Of a DNA stretch of 64,000 nt, positions 56,266 through 64,000 are shown in pieces; position 1 is the stretch's first letter, and each line of letters starts with the position of its first letter. Origin of the DNA: Lachnospiraceae bacterium (GTDB lineage: Bacteria; Bacillota; Clostridia; Lachnospirales; Lachnospiraceae). The stretch is taken from contig CAJTCY010000008.1 of the NCBI GenBank assembly GCA_910575075.1, positions 116,414 to 180,413 on the forward strand, read 5' to 3'. The translations under genes and the position numbers were made by a program. The notes beneath the pieces are model-generated. The model did no database searches, was not told the DNA's origin, and worked only from the letters and a program-made list of their open reading frames with translations.

Positions 56266-59200
56266 TTACTCCCTAACCTGCAAAAGTACTAAAACCTTGT
56301 GCCTTGTCACCTGTACTGCAGCAGCAGACGCACCGCAGACACACCCTAGAAAATACAAGGCAAAACAGGACGTGAGCGTCTCTATACTCCTGACAAACTG
56401 GTCTGAATTATACAATGCAAGCCCCCCTGTCACAAGTAAGATTCCACCTATGCACAGGATAATCTGTTCAAACACCAGCATACACCGGACTCGTTTCTTG
56501 GTAACACCAAGGATACGCAAAAATGCTGCTTCCTGTGCCGACTGTATGATGACCAGCAGCGGACCAAACAGCCCAATGAGTACGGCGGCAGCTACGGCTA
56601 TCGGGAACAGCGCTTCCAGCAGGCCACGCACACGTTCGATATTGGCGAGCCCTCCCGAATCAAGATAATAAGTTACATTCGGCGAATAGAATTCACTGCC
56701 CATTTTCCTTTTCGCCAGAAGCTCATCAAGTTCGTCAAGCCTTTTATTGTCCGCCAGCGTAAATTCGCAGTAATCAACTGAAAAATCTATCGAAAAAATC
56801 CTTGTTAAATCACTTCTTATCCCTGTAAAAATTCCGCTTTTCACACTCTCATCATCAGACTGTATAACGCCTATCACCTTATAAGTCTTATATCCTTTTT
56901 CTACCATTTCCTCTCCGCCTTCCCTCAGGAGCATAGAGTATAAAAGAGGTGACAACATACCTATTTCATCACCAGGAGAAATACCAAGCTTTTCTGCCAG
57001 TTCTTCCCCTGCAAGGCACACCTGGGCAGTCCCTTCAAAAGAAGAAAGGTCAAAGCCTTCGGCATAGTTTACCGTGTAATCATCCCCCAGATTCCGTGCA
57101 ATATCACTCGTAACCTTCATTGGAATATCAAGCTCTGTGCCCTTTACCCGCACGCCAAAGCTGTCTTCACAGTAAAAATCTTTGATCAAAGATGAATTTG
57201 ACAACTCCACTGCATAAGAAAATATAAAATCTTCTGCCTCTCCTTTTACACGAAGCTCATGGAAAGCATCCTGAAATGCAAGTCTCGCCAACACAAACGT
57301 CCCTATGCCAGCAGCCAGCACAACAGCCAAAATCAATGATACTGCCGTCTTACCAATGCCGCGCCGCATATGCCGCCAGACATAAGCAGACACATGACGG
57401 ATACACCCATAATTTCTCGGCATCATCCAATTTTCTGCATCAGAAAGCTTTGCTATATCATATTTTACCGGAACAGGCTCAACTGATGAACCATCAAGAG
57501 GATTTGCCAGTTTTCCTGCCTTTGTTCCCCGTTTTATATTCTCCTGCAGCAATTCCAGAGGCGGAGTCTCCCTCATCTTCCACAGGAAGAAATAAACTGC
57601 CAGTGACACGAACAACAATTCTGACAACAGACACAGAATAATTACGCTGACGGGAAGTTCTGCATTCAGAACATAGCCTGACGGAGCGCTGTCTGCCATA
57701 TTTAAAAGCGCCTCTTTTGCGATGTTCATTGCATAGTACAACCCTGTCACGCCCCCAATCGGCATTGCCAACAAGGAAACTGCCACAAAAGGCAGTGCAA
57801 TGGAATTACCCGCCGTCTTGCTGGGAACACCAAGCGTACGCATAATGGCATATGTTTTCTTGTTGCGCCCAATATAAAGATACACTGCCAGAAACAATGA
57901 TATCACTGCTCCTGTAATATACAGTAAGGTTGTCAGAAGAGACGTAAACGCCCCCATATTAAGATTGTCTTTCACATCCAGCCATCCTCTGTCTGAAAAT
58001 TCCAGTTTTAAATCCATTTTTTCTGCAAACTTGCTGGCTGCTTCCTGAAAACTTTCTATATCCCGGGCATTTTCCACAAAAACACTGAAATTACTGGGTA
58101 TCGGCTCATAGTTATCCGGGATATCCACCGGCAGAAGATTGGAATTCACATAGATGGTATTGAACGGATAGGAAAACATAGAATCTCCCTCTCCGCCGGC
58201 ATATGCACCGACAATGGCAAGCTCTGTGGGATCTGTAAATTCAGGCACTTCCTTCCCCTCCATCACTTGTCCACTGCCGCGGCAAAGGCTCTTTCCAAGC
58301 TGTACGCTGATACTGTCACCGATTGACAAATTGTGCTCTTTCAAAAACTCTTGACTGACCACACAGCCATTTTCATTTTCCGCTGTCAGGATAGAACCCT
58401 CAGAAATAATCCTGCGCTGCTTATTAAAATCAGGTATTGCGCGCATATCCGAGGTGTATACGATATCGTATGTATAATTATTATGGTTGATTGCCTCTAC
58501 CCATCCCTTCTGGCGTGCAAATGATGCCGTCTCCAAATAATTGTCCGGCTGTCCGTCCAGAACACGCAGAGCCCCTTCCCCCACATCATAAGAAAACATG
58601 ATACCCGTCTCAATGCCCTTGATCCCTGTATTATTCACCAGTACAAGACAGCGGCTGCCTACTTTCAGACTGTCATAAAATGCACGAGTATAAGGGGACT
58701 TGGCATAATACATCTCTCCAAAAGGAGTAGGCTCTAAGGTGATAGTGCTCCCAATTTCAGGTCCTTGTTCAGAGGCAATTACCTTGACGTCGTCAAATTT
58801 CAGACAAATATGGTCTTCGAGAATTGATTCATTCGATTCATACGATTCATATCCTGTGTACGTGCCTTCAATTACAGCAATTCCGCCAGAATCTCCATCA
58901 CCTGTCAGGCGTTTATAATCCTCCACCCGCCCAGCCGTCGTATATCTGGTATCAGCTGTTGTCACACCAGGAAGTGATGAAAATTCTGCCAGTTCTTCCT
59001 CTGTCGGCCAAGGTTTATCCTCCATCTCATAGATATCTCCATACCCTGCCATAGACCAGCCATTTGGAGAACTGACTGGTATATCTATGTAGACATCCGG
59101 TACCTCATTATCCAAAGATGCAACCGCATGATAGAGGCTCTCAGCATTCCTTGTTTCACGGGTAGTAACGGCATAATCTGTAACACGGGAGAACAAAGCA

Positions 59201-59286
59201 AACGATGACGCGGCAATCAGCAGAAATGTCAGCATAGTCTTTAACGGGGACCGCAGTAATGTTTTCAAAGCAATTGATTTTTTCAT
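56266..59286 (-). CDS. Giant FtsX-type ABC permease, copy 1
   Basis: 1006 residues with the same layout as copy 2: N-terminal helix, large outer domain, three-helix core, second FtsX half with VSLILAVVLAAGIGTFVLAR and the last core LRILGVTKKRVRCMLVFEQI. Similarity to copy 2 runs end to end, so the pair is a tandem duplication that has since diverged, chiefly in the outer domain. ATPase 32 bp upstream, copy 2 about 80 bp downstream. Confidence 0.93.
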   Translation of the reverse strand: MKKSIALKTLLRSPLKTMLTFLLIAASSFALFSRVTDYAVTTRETRNAESLYHAVASLDNEVPDVYIDIPVSSPNGWSMAGYGDIYEMEDKPWPTEEELAEFSSLPGVTTADTRYTTAGRVEDYKRLTGDGDSGGIAVIEGTYTGYESYESNESILEDHICLKFDDVKVIASEQGPEIGSTITLEPTPFGEMYYAKSPYTRAFYDSLKVGSRCLVLVNNTGIKGIETGIMFSYDVGEGALRVLDGQPDNYLETASFARQKGWVEAINHNNYTYDIVYTSDMRAIPDFNKQRRIISEGSILTAENENGCVVSQEFLKEHNLSIGDSISVQLGKSLCRGSGQVMEGKEVPEFTDPTELAIVGAYAGGEGDSMFSYPFNTIYVNSNLLPVDIPDNYEPIPSNFSVFVENARDIESFQEAASKFAEKMDLKLEFSDRGWLDVKDNLNMGAFTSLLTTLLYITGAVISLFLAVYLYIGRNKKTYAIMRTLGVPSKTAGNSIALPFVAVSLLAMPIGGVTGLYYAMNIAKEALLNMADSAPSGYVLNAELPVSVIILCLLSELLFVSLAVYFFLWKMRETPPLELLQENIKRGTKAGKLANPLDGSSVEPVPVKYDIAKLSDAENWMMPRNYGCIRHVSAYVWRHMRRGIGKTAVSLILAVVLAAGIGTFVLARLAFQDAFHELRVKGEAEDFIFSYAVELSNSSLIKDFYCEDSFGVRVKGTELDIPMKVTSDIARNLGDDYTVNYAEGFDLSSFEGTAQVCLAGEELAEKLGISPGDEIGMLSPLLYSMLLREGGEEMVEKGYKTYKVIGVIQSDDESVKSGIFTGIRSDLTRIFSIDFSVDYCEFTLADNKRLDELDELLAKRKMGSEFYSPNVTYYLDSGGLANIERVRGLLEALFPIAVAAAVLIGLFGPLLVIIQSAQEAAFLRILGVTKKRVRCMLVFEQIILCIGGILLVTGGLALYNSDQFVRSIETLTSCFALYFLGCVCGASAAAVQVTRHKVLVLLQVRE

Positions 59287-59318
59287 AAATACCTCCCTGA
59301 TGAATGATTTACACTTTA

Positions 59319-59981
59319 TCAGACAATCCGCAACATTCCGTCTCTCATACGCAGCGCCACATCTGCAGCTTCGGCAACTTCCATATCATGCGTAACGATA
59401 ATGACGCAATAGCCCTTCTCATGGGCGAGACTGCACAAAATGTCTATAATATTCTGTGTGTTTGCACCATCTAAGTTCCCGGTTGGCTCATCGCCCAGTA
59501 TAATTCGTGCATTGCTTGCAAGGCTTCTGGCGATTGCTACCCGCTGCCGTTCCCCTCCTGACAATTTTGAAGGAAAACGCTGCATCTGTTCTTTGGTAAT
59601 TCCTACGCCTTCCAGCAGTTCTGCTGCCCGTGGCCTGGCGTCCTTGGGGTTTACCCCGCACAGCTCCATGGGAAAACAAACATTTTCTATAACCGTCATC
59701 AGAGGGAATAGATGAAATGCCTGAAAAATCATGGAAATACTCTCACGGCGGTAACGGTCAAGATTAAGATTTACCAGACTATCTCCATCAAAAATGACTT
59801 CTCCTTCTGTCGGCAGGTCCAGCCCTGCTAACAGAGAGAGCAACGTAGATTTTCCAGAACCAGAAGGTCCTACAATTGCATAGACATTTCCCTCTTCAAA
59901 CGTGCAGGAAATATCAGAAACAGCATTATTTATTGCATTTTTATATTTATATGTTACATTCGTTAATGTCAAAGCAGACAT
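59319..59981 (-). CDS. ABC transporter ATPase (MacB/LolD type)
   Basis: 220 residues. Walker A IVGPSGSGKSTLLSLL, Q loop MIFQAFHLFPLMT, signature LSGGERQRVAIARSL, Walker B IILGDEPTGNLDG, H loop IIVTHDMEVAEAAD. Typical partner of FtsX-like permeases. First gene of the operon that continues through two permeases, regulator, kinase and a secreted protein. Confidence 0.97.
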   Translation of the reverse strand: MSALTLTNVTYKYKNAINNAVSDISCTFEEGNVYAIVGPSGSGKSTLLSLLAGLDLPTEGEVIFDGDSLVNLNLDRYRRESISMIFQAFHLFPLMTVIENVCFPMELCGVNPKDARPRAAELLEGVGITKEQMQRFPSKLSGGERQRVAIARSLASNARIILGDEPTGNLDGANTQNIIDILCSLAHEKGYCVIIVTHDMEVAEAADVALRMRDGMLRIV

Positions 59982-60013
59982 ATTTTCACTCCTTTCTACT
60001 GTTTCACCAAAAT

Positions 60014-60051
60014 AAAAACACTCAGGTATAATATAAATATTTTACCTGAGT
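60014..60051 (-). terminator. Terminator of the nucleotide-metabolism cluster
   Basis: Minus strand stem ACTCAGGTA/TACCTGAGT (60020-60051), extended by an AT-rich inner stem, followed by GTTTTTATTTT. It separates the deaminase gene from the ABC operon. The stem is symmetrical and could double as an operator for the ABC operon. Confidence 0.75.
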
Positions 60052-60144
60052 ATTGCGTATTTTTTTCGGCAAAGTTGTGTCATAGTTGTAAAATTTAGCA
60101 CAAAATTCCCATTATTTTAAATATTCATTTTTTCAAAACTTAAT

Positions 60145-60630
60145 TTACAAAACAATCATTATTTCCCGGTTTGTATGTGTATATTGATAATACCTTACTC
60201 CTGCTGCATCCATCATACGTTTGGAGGCAATCACCGGCGGAGTGTCTTTATACTTATCACTATCATAAATGACAGTTTTGATACCAGCCTGAATAATCGC
60301 CTTTGCGCACTCATTACATGGAAACAGAGAAACATACAGCTTTGCTCCCTCCAGGCTGCCGCCCCGGTAATTCAAAATTGCGTTGAGTTCACTGTGGGTT
60401 GTATAGAAATACTTATTGTCTAAGGATTCTCCCTCCCTGTTCCAGGGAAATTCATCATCAGAGCACCCCATAGGAAACCCATTATAACCCATAGATAAAA
60501 TCTTATTATCCTGGCTGACAATGCAGGCGCCTACCTGAGTGCCTGGATCTTTAGACCGCATTGCTGAGAGCATTGCAACTCCCATGAAGTACTCGTCCCA
60601 CGTAATATAATCCTCTCTTTTCTGACCCAT
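60145..60630 (-). CDS. Deoxycytidylate (dCMP) deaminase family protein
   Basis: 161 residues from ATG 60630 (AGGAAGGAAGAAAC upstream). Converts dCMP to dUMP for thymidylate synthesis. Zn site: His-Glu in TTHSELNAIL and the Cys pair in FPCNECAKAII; substrate loop MGYNGFPMG; DPGTQVGACIV. The length and motifs match the ComEB/dCMP deaminase group. Follows upp by 34 bp. Confidence 0.92.
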   Translation of the reverse strand: MGQKREDYITWDEYFMGVAMLSAMRSKDPGTQVGACIVSQDNKILSMGYNGFPMGCSDDEFPWNREGESLDNKYFYTTHSELNAILNYRGGSLEGAKLYVSLFPCNECAKAIIQAGIKTVIYDSDKYKDTPPVIASKRMMDAAGVRYYQYTHTNREIMIVL

Positions 60631-60664
60631 GTTTCTTCCTTCCTCAAAAATACCAACTTCCTGA

Positions 60665-61294
60665 TTACTGAGTACCAAAAATACGGTCTCCTGCATCTCC
60701 AAGACCTGGAACAATATAACCATGTTCATTTAATTTTTCATCCAAAGCACCAATATAGATATCCACATCTGGATGAGCTTCCTCCATAGCTTTTACACCT
60801 TCCGGAGCAGCAATAACACACATAAAATGGATATTTCTCACTCCCTTATCTTTCAGCATATGAATAGCTGCCACCGCAGATCCTCCCGTGGCCAGCATTG
60901 GATCTACCACAAATACTTCCCGTTCTGCACAATCTTCCGGCAATTTACAATAGTACTCTACTGGTTCTAAAGTTTCTGGATCACGATATAAACCTATATG
61001 TCCCACTTTAGCTGCCGGAATCATGGTCAGCATTCCTTCTACCATACCAAGACCTGCCCGTAAAATGGGAACAACGGCAAGCTTTTTGCCTTTCAATTCT
61101 TTTGCCACAGTCCTGCAGATAGGAGTTTCTATCTCTATATCCGCCAGCTCCAACCCCCTGGTAGCTTCATAACACATAAGCATGGCAATCTCGCTTATAA
61201 TTCCCCGAAAATCTCTGGAACCTGTAGTAGTTCTCCGTATCCAGCCAATTTTATGCTGAATCAGAGGATGTTCCATTACTATTACTTTTCCCAT
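60665..61294 (-). CDS. upp: Uracil phosphoribosyltransferase
   Basis: 209 residues. Makes UMP from uracil and PRPP (salvage). PRPP loop [34 protein letters not shown]-terminal uracil site [17 protein letters not shown]. Full length. Follows the phosphatase gene by 1 bp. The order tsaC - LMW phosphatase - upp is the same as in the Bacillus ywl region. Confidence 0.98.
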   Translation of the reverse strand: MGKVIVMEHPLIQHKIGWIRRTTTGSRDFRGIISEIAMLMCYEATRGLELADIEIETPICRTVAKELKGKKLAVVPILRAGLGMVEGMLTMIPAAKVGHIGLYRDPETLEPVEYYCKLPEDCAEREVFVVDPMLATGGSAVAAIHMLKDKGVRNIHFMCVIAAPEGVKAMEEAHPDVDIYIGALDEKLNEHGYIVPGLGDAGDRIFGTQ

Positions 61295-61295
61295 A

Positions 61296-61757
61296 TCATT
61301 CTTCTCCTTCGTTGATAAGTTTTACCAGTTTTTGAATCGTTTTATTTAACGTCTCATAACACAGACCATACGACTGCAGAGTTCCCCCATAAGGATTAAG
61401 TATTTCCAGTTCATCCCCAACCAATTCTGTCAACACTTCCACATCTGCCTGAACTGCTCCCTGGTATTCTTCAAAAATTTTCTCTTTTTGTGCTGCTTCC
61501 ATAGTAAGAATCAAATTGGCTTCCTGCAAATCCGATTCTTCAATCTGCCGGGACATTTTATCATCCATATTAATACCGTTACTGATTAAAACTGCTTCCG
61601 CTTTCTGATTTAATGGTTCTGGGAACAAAACCACCAGACCCCGGCTCTCAATTTCCACCGGATATTTTAATGTATATTCCTTCATAATAGCTTCTGCCAT
61701 GGGCGCTCTGGTTGTCCCATTTTCACACACAAAAATTATTTTTCCGTACTGCTTCAT
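61296..61757 (-). CDS. Low-molecular-weight protein phosphatase family (YwlE-like)
   Basis: 153 residues from ATG 61757 (GGAGG 7 nt upstream). Catalytic loop [12 protein letters not shown] carries Cys11 and Arg17 (CX5R). The D-loop general-acid motif, normally DP, reads ILNPYGGT with Asn121. The family contains tyrosine and arginine phosphatases; the position beside tsaC and upp matches arginine phosphatase YwlE. With Asn in place of Asp, activity may be slow, use another acid, or be altered. Confidence 0.85.
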   Translation of the reverse strand: MKQYGKIIFVCENGTTRAPMAEAIMKEYTLKYPVEIESRGLVVLFPEPLNQKAEAVLISNGINMDDKMSRQIEESDLQEANLILTMEAAQKEKIFEEYQGAVQADVEVLTELVGDELEILNPYGGTLQSYGLCYETLNKTIQKLVKLINEGEE

Positions 61758-61778
61758 TTTTGCCGCCTCCATCCTTCA

Positions 61779-62834
61779 CTAAACTTCAATCATCTTCTGC
61801 CCCGCTGCTTTCAACAGGCGGTTCATAATTGCCTGTCCTATTCCAGAAGTTTCAAAACTTTCTGAATAAATGATATCTACATTCTGCTGGTCAAATTCTC
61901 TCAATATCCCATACAGATTTCTTGCTATGGTGTCTTCGTCGTTCCTTGTCCCAATACTCTTGACAATACCACAGCGGTAATATCTGCAGCTCTCGTCCGT
62001 TCCAATCACCCCCGCAGTTTTCCCGGACAATTCTGCTTCACGTGCCAGATCATTGATTTTTTGTTTTACCTTCTCCTGTGCCCCACTCACCAGTACCAAT
62101 TCTGCCCTGGGCGCATAATGTCTGTATTTCATTCCCGGCGCTTTTGGATGTATGCCACAATTTTCTTTGATAATCCCCGGATCAATCTTTATCTGTCCAA
62201 TTATTTTCTCAATCATCTCAGGGGTAATGTATCCTGGCCGAAGAATCATAGGCGTTTCTTCTGAAAAATCTACAATTGTAGATTCAATCCCGATTCCTAC
62301 AGCTCCCCCATCAAGAATCATGGGAATCCGTCCATCCATATCTTCTGCCACATGTTCTGCTAATGTGGGACTGGGCCTGCCAGAAGTATTTGCACTGGGC
62401 GCTGCAATGTAACCTCCTGCCGCCTGGATCAGCGCCAATGCCGCTGGATGACTGGGCATACGGACAGCCACTGTCTGAAGTCCTCCCGTCGTCTCCAAAG
62501 GAACAGCTTCACTTTTCTCAAAAATCATAGTCAATGGTCCTGGCCAAAAGTGTTCTGCCAACTTTACTGCCTTTTCAGAAATATGAACAGCAATCTTATC
62601 TAATGCTTTCATATCTGCAATATGTATAATCAAGGGATTATCTGACGGGCGTCCTTTTGCCTCATAGATTTTTCTGGAAGCTTTCGGATTAAGCGCATCC
62701 GCCCCCAGACCATAAACTGTCTCTGTAGGAAACGCTACTAATCCCCCTTCCTGAATAATCTTTCCAGCCGTATCTATTTTATCCTGATTACATATTTTTT
62801 GATCTTCTATGACTTTTTCTATGACTGTTTTCAT
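61779..62834 (-). CDS. L-threonylcarbamoyladenylate synthase (Sua5 type)
   Basis: 351 residues. First step of tRNA t6A37 synthesis: makes threonylcarbamoyl-AMP from Thr, bicarbonate and ATP. YrdC domain with GGLVAFPTETVYGLGADALN, IYEAKGRPSDNPLIIHI, VAVRMPSHPAAL and SANTSGRPSPT; a C-terminal Sua5 domain from about 240 (GMKYRHYAPRAEL). The two-domain length is that of YwlC/Sua5 rather than single-domain TsaC. First gene of the four-gene cluster. Confidence 0.96.
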   Translation of the reverse strand: MKTVIEKVIEDQKICNQDKIDTAGKIIQEGGLVAFPTETVYGLGADALNPKASRKIYEAKGRPSDNPLIIHIADMKALDKIAVHISEKAVKLAEHFWPGPLTMIFEKSEAVPLETTGGLQTVAVRMPSHPAALALIQAAGGYIAAPSANTSGRPSPTLAEHVAEDMDGRIPMILDGGAVGIGIESTIVDFSEETPMILRPGYITPEMIEKIIGQIKIDPGIIKENCGIHPKAPGMKYRHYAPRAELVLVSGAQEKVKQKINDLAREAELSGKTAGVIGTDESCRYYRCGIVKSIGTRNDEDTIARNLYGILREFDQQNVDIIYSESFETSGIGQAIMNRLLKAAGQKMIEV

Positions 62835-62918
62835 TAATTCTCCTTATGCCGCTTACTTTTCCCCTGATAAGAGACATCAGGTCTCTTCTTTGTTTCGCCG
62901 GACCCCTCCTCATGCCAT

Positions 62919-62946
62919 ATTATACCATATTCATAAAACTTAGCAA
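62919..62946 (-). promoter_or_regulatory. Promoter of the tsaC-upp cluster
   Basis: Minus strand TTGCTA (62941-62946), 16-bp spacer, TGG-extended TATAAT (62919-62924), about 85 bp before the gene. An AGAGAC/GTCTCT hairpin lies in the leader. Confidence 0.7.
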
Positions 62947-62954
62947 GCACTACA

Positions 62955-62974
62955 TATGGGGCTGCAGCCCCATA
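62955..62974. other. 20-bp perfect palindrome
   Basis: TATGGGGCTGCAGCCCCATA. It lies between the amidase remnant and the promoter of the tsaC cluster. It may be a terminator stem without T-run or a protein-binding site. Confidence 0.5.
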
Positions 62975-63036
62975 ATAATTTTGTGCATTCTGCTGTTGAC
63001 ACTTTGGCGGCAAGAACTTTTGAACAAATGAATATA

Positions 63037-63657
63037 CTATTGTGGCTGCTTTGCATTTTTTTCACTATGATCTGCCCCCTTCAAGTTCAAATAATTCAAA
63101 ATACCTGACTTCACCGCTTCTGCAACTTTTTTCTGATATTCTTCTGTAACAAGTAATTCTGCTTCCTTTGAATTACTCAAAAATCCGCATTCAACAATCA
63201 CGGCAGGGGTAGGTGTTTTTTTCAGGAGGTAATAGCTTTCATTTGCTTTCGCCTGTCTGTGGTTCTGTGGATCCAGTTGTTCAACCAAGGACTTTTGCAG
63301 TGTTTCTGCAAGATCTTTGCCTTCTTTAGACTGACCATAATAAAAAACCTGCGCACCCTTTACTGACTCCTGCGGATAGCTGTTCTGATGAATACTTACA
63401 GTAAATACCGGATCAGCTTTCGTTATGATCTCACAGCGCCTGCGCATATCTTCTACTTTTTTATTATGGGAAGATTTATCATACAATCCGGCGTCATCCT
63501 TTCGGGTCATGACAATTTTAATTCCTTCTTCTTCTAACATCTTCTCCAGTTCTTTGGCAATCTTTAGATTTATTTCTTTTTCTTTGGCTTTATTAATACC
63601 AATTTTTCCTGGATCGTCGCCTCCATGAACAGGATATTGATTGCGCAGGTTTCTCAT
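63037..63657 (-). pseudogene. 5'-truncated N-acetylmuramoyl-L-alanine amidase (CwlD-like)
   Basis: 206 readable residues of an Amidase_3 domain: HGGDDPGKIGIN, EKEINLKIAKELEKML, VFTVSIHQNSYP, VIVECGFLSNSKEAELL. The Zn ligands (His in HGG, Glu in EKEINL, His in SIHQ) and catalytic Glu in VECGF remain. The usual first strand and membrane anchor are missing. The residues before HGG read QYPV instead of a DxG motif, and the sequence runs straight into recombinase-derived DNA in another frame. Native function would be cortex or wall hydrolysis; this copy lacks export and is probably dead. Confidence 0.75.
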
Positions 63658-63673
63658 CCTCTAATGTAAGAAT

Positions 63674-63886
63674 GCTTTCCAGGTAACGCCCTGTGTCAAT
63701 ATAATCTCTCCCAAACCTGGATAAATCCTTTACCAATACACAATTCACTTTTACTTTTTCAATGTCAGCAATCATTGTCTTAAAGCTTGATCGGTTAAAG
63801 CTAGTACCCGTATACCCATCTTCTGTATATTAGTCAAATCCAAAAACTTGTTTTTTGATTGTGTTATTTTTTGAAATATAACTAAC
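63674..63886 (-). pseudogene. Serine recombinase fragment
   Basis: In one frame: KQVFGFD, stop at 63830-63832, YTEDGYTGTSFNRSSFK, MIADIEKVKVNCVLVKDLSR, FGRDYIDTGRYLES. This is the N-terminal resolvase region of large serine recombinases (DGYxGTxFxRPxF and VKDLSRFGRDY motifs). The catalytic Ser part upstream and everything after GRYLE are missing. A remnant of a transposon or phage-like element fused against the amidase remnant. Confidence 0.8.
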
Positions 63887-63896
63887 TCAAACTTCC

Positions 63897-63912
63897 CACA
63901 CCACTTGGTGTG
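63897..63912. other. 7-bp-arm hairpin
   Basis: CACACCA-CT-TGGTGTG near the window end. It may be part of an insertion sequence that continues beyond the window. Confidence 0.35.
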
Positions 63913-63969
63913 TTGAACCTTGAAAAATCAATACTTTAACCCATAAAAAAAGCATAAACCGCTTGCTAG

Positions 63970-63978
63970 TGGTATAAT
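63970..63978 (+). promoter_or_regulatory. Extended -10 motif at the window end
   Basis: TGGTATAAT on the plus strand, 22 bp before the window edge, pointing out of the window. It probably belongs to a gene outside the window. Confidence 0.35.
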
Positions 63979-64000
63979 TGGGTTGTCAAAAACAATTCCA

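Overview
The window looks like chromosome from a flagellated, anaerobic, low-to-mid GC Firmicute of the Lachnospiraceae type (Clostridium cluster XIVa). The evidence is a flagellin gene, HydE/HydG [FeFe]-hydrogenase maturases, a c-subunit with a Na+-ATPase signature, AgrA/LytTR-type regulators, a Rpn-type nuclease relic, and strong AGGAGG ribosome sites. The genus cannot be named from sequence alone. Nearly all genes lie on the minus strand; cbiK, the D-lactate dehydrogenase gene and the Rpn relic are the exceptions.

Layout. 1-6.2 kb: flagellin (cut by the window start) preceded by two large poorly characterised proteins. 6.2-8.9 kb: a 286-bp inverted-repeat element, a methyltransferase, a Gly/Pro-repeat protein and a second inverted-repeat element. 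8.9-18.5 kb: cbiK, glgB, a TPR/12-residue-repeat/AAA protein, an AI-2E-type permease and an aconitase-like hydratase. 18.8-24.6 kb: a two-component pair, D-lactate dehydrogenase and a coiled-coil protein. 25-28 kb: Rpn relic and hydE-hydG. 28.4-41.8 kb: an accessory region with two paralogous LytTR response regulators, an AgrC-like kinase, an ECF-like sigma factor, a secreted subtilase, an FN3/Ig-like secreted protein, a membrane-anchored 5'-nucleotidase, a second copy of the 6.2-kb element, an iron-sulfur protein and an amidohydrolase. 42-49.6 kb: the F-type ATP synthase operon, with tandem repeats in two intergenic gaps. 50-60 kb: an ABC transporter with two duplicated giant FtsX permeases, followed by its own two-component system. 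60-63.7 kb: tsaC, an LMW phosphatase, upp and dCMP deaminase. The right end is a decayed amidase/recombinase junction.

Most interesting signal: two promoters, at 33841-33909 and 39437-39505, each carry two AgrA/LytTR-type 9-bp repeats 20 bp apart. In both, the proximal repeat starts exactly 43 bp from the -10 box. One promoter serves the subtilase operon. The other lies directly downstream of the kinase gene and drives a short transcript with a 19-codon peptide gene (39278-39337) under an excellent ribosome site, ended by a hairpin terminator. With the adjacent AgrC-like kinase and LytTR regulator this suggests an unannotated peptide-linked regulatory circuit without an AgrB-type processing enzyme, controlling a secreted protease.

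Other notable points: a Na+-binding signature in AtpE; three perfect or near-perfect 89-bp tandem units, each with a ribosome site, filling the atpD-atpC gap; and two 51-bp in-frame units between atpE and atpF.
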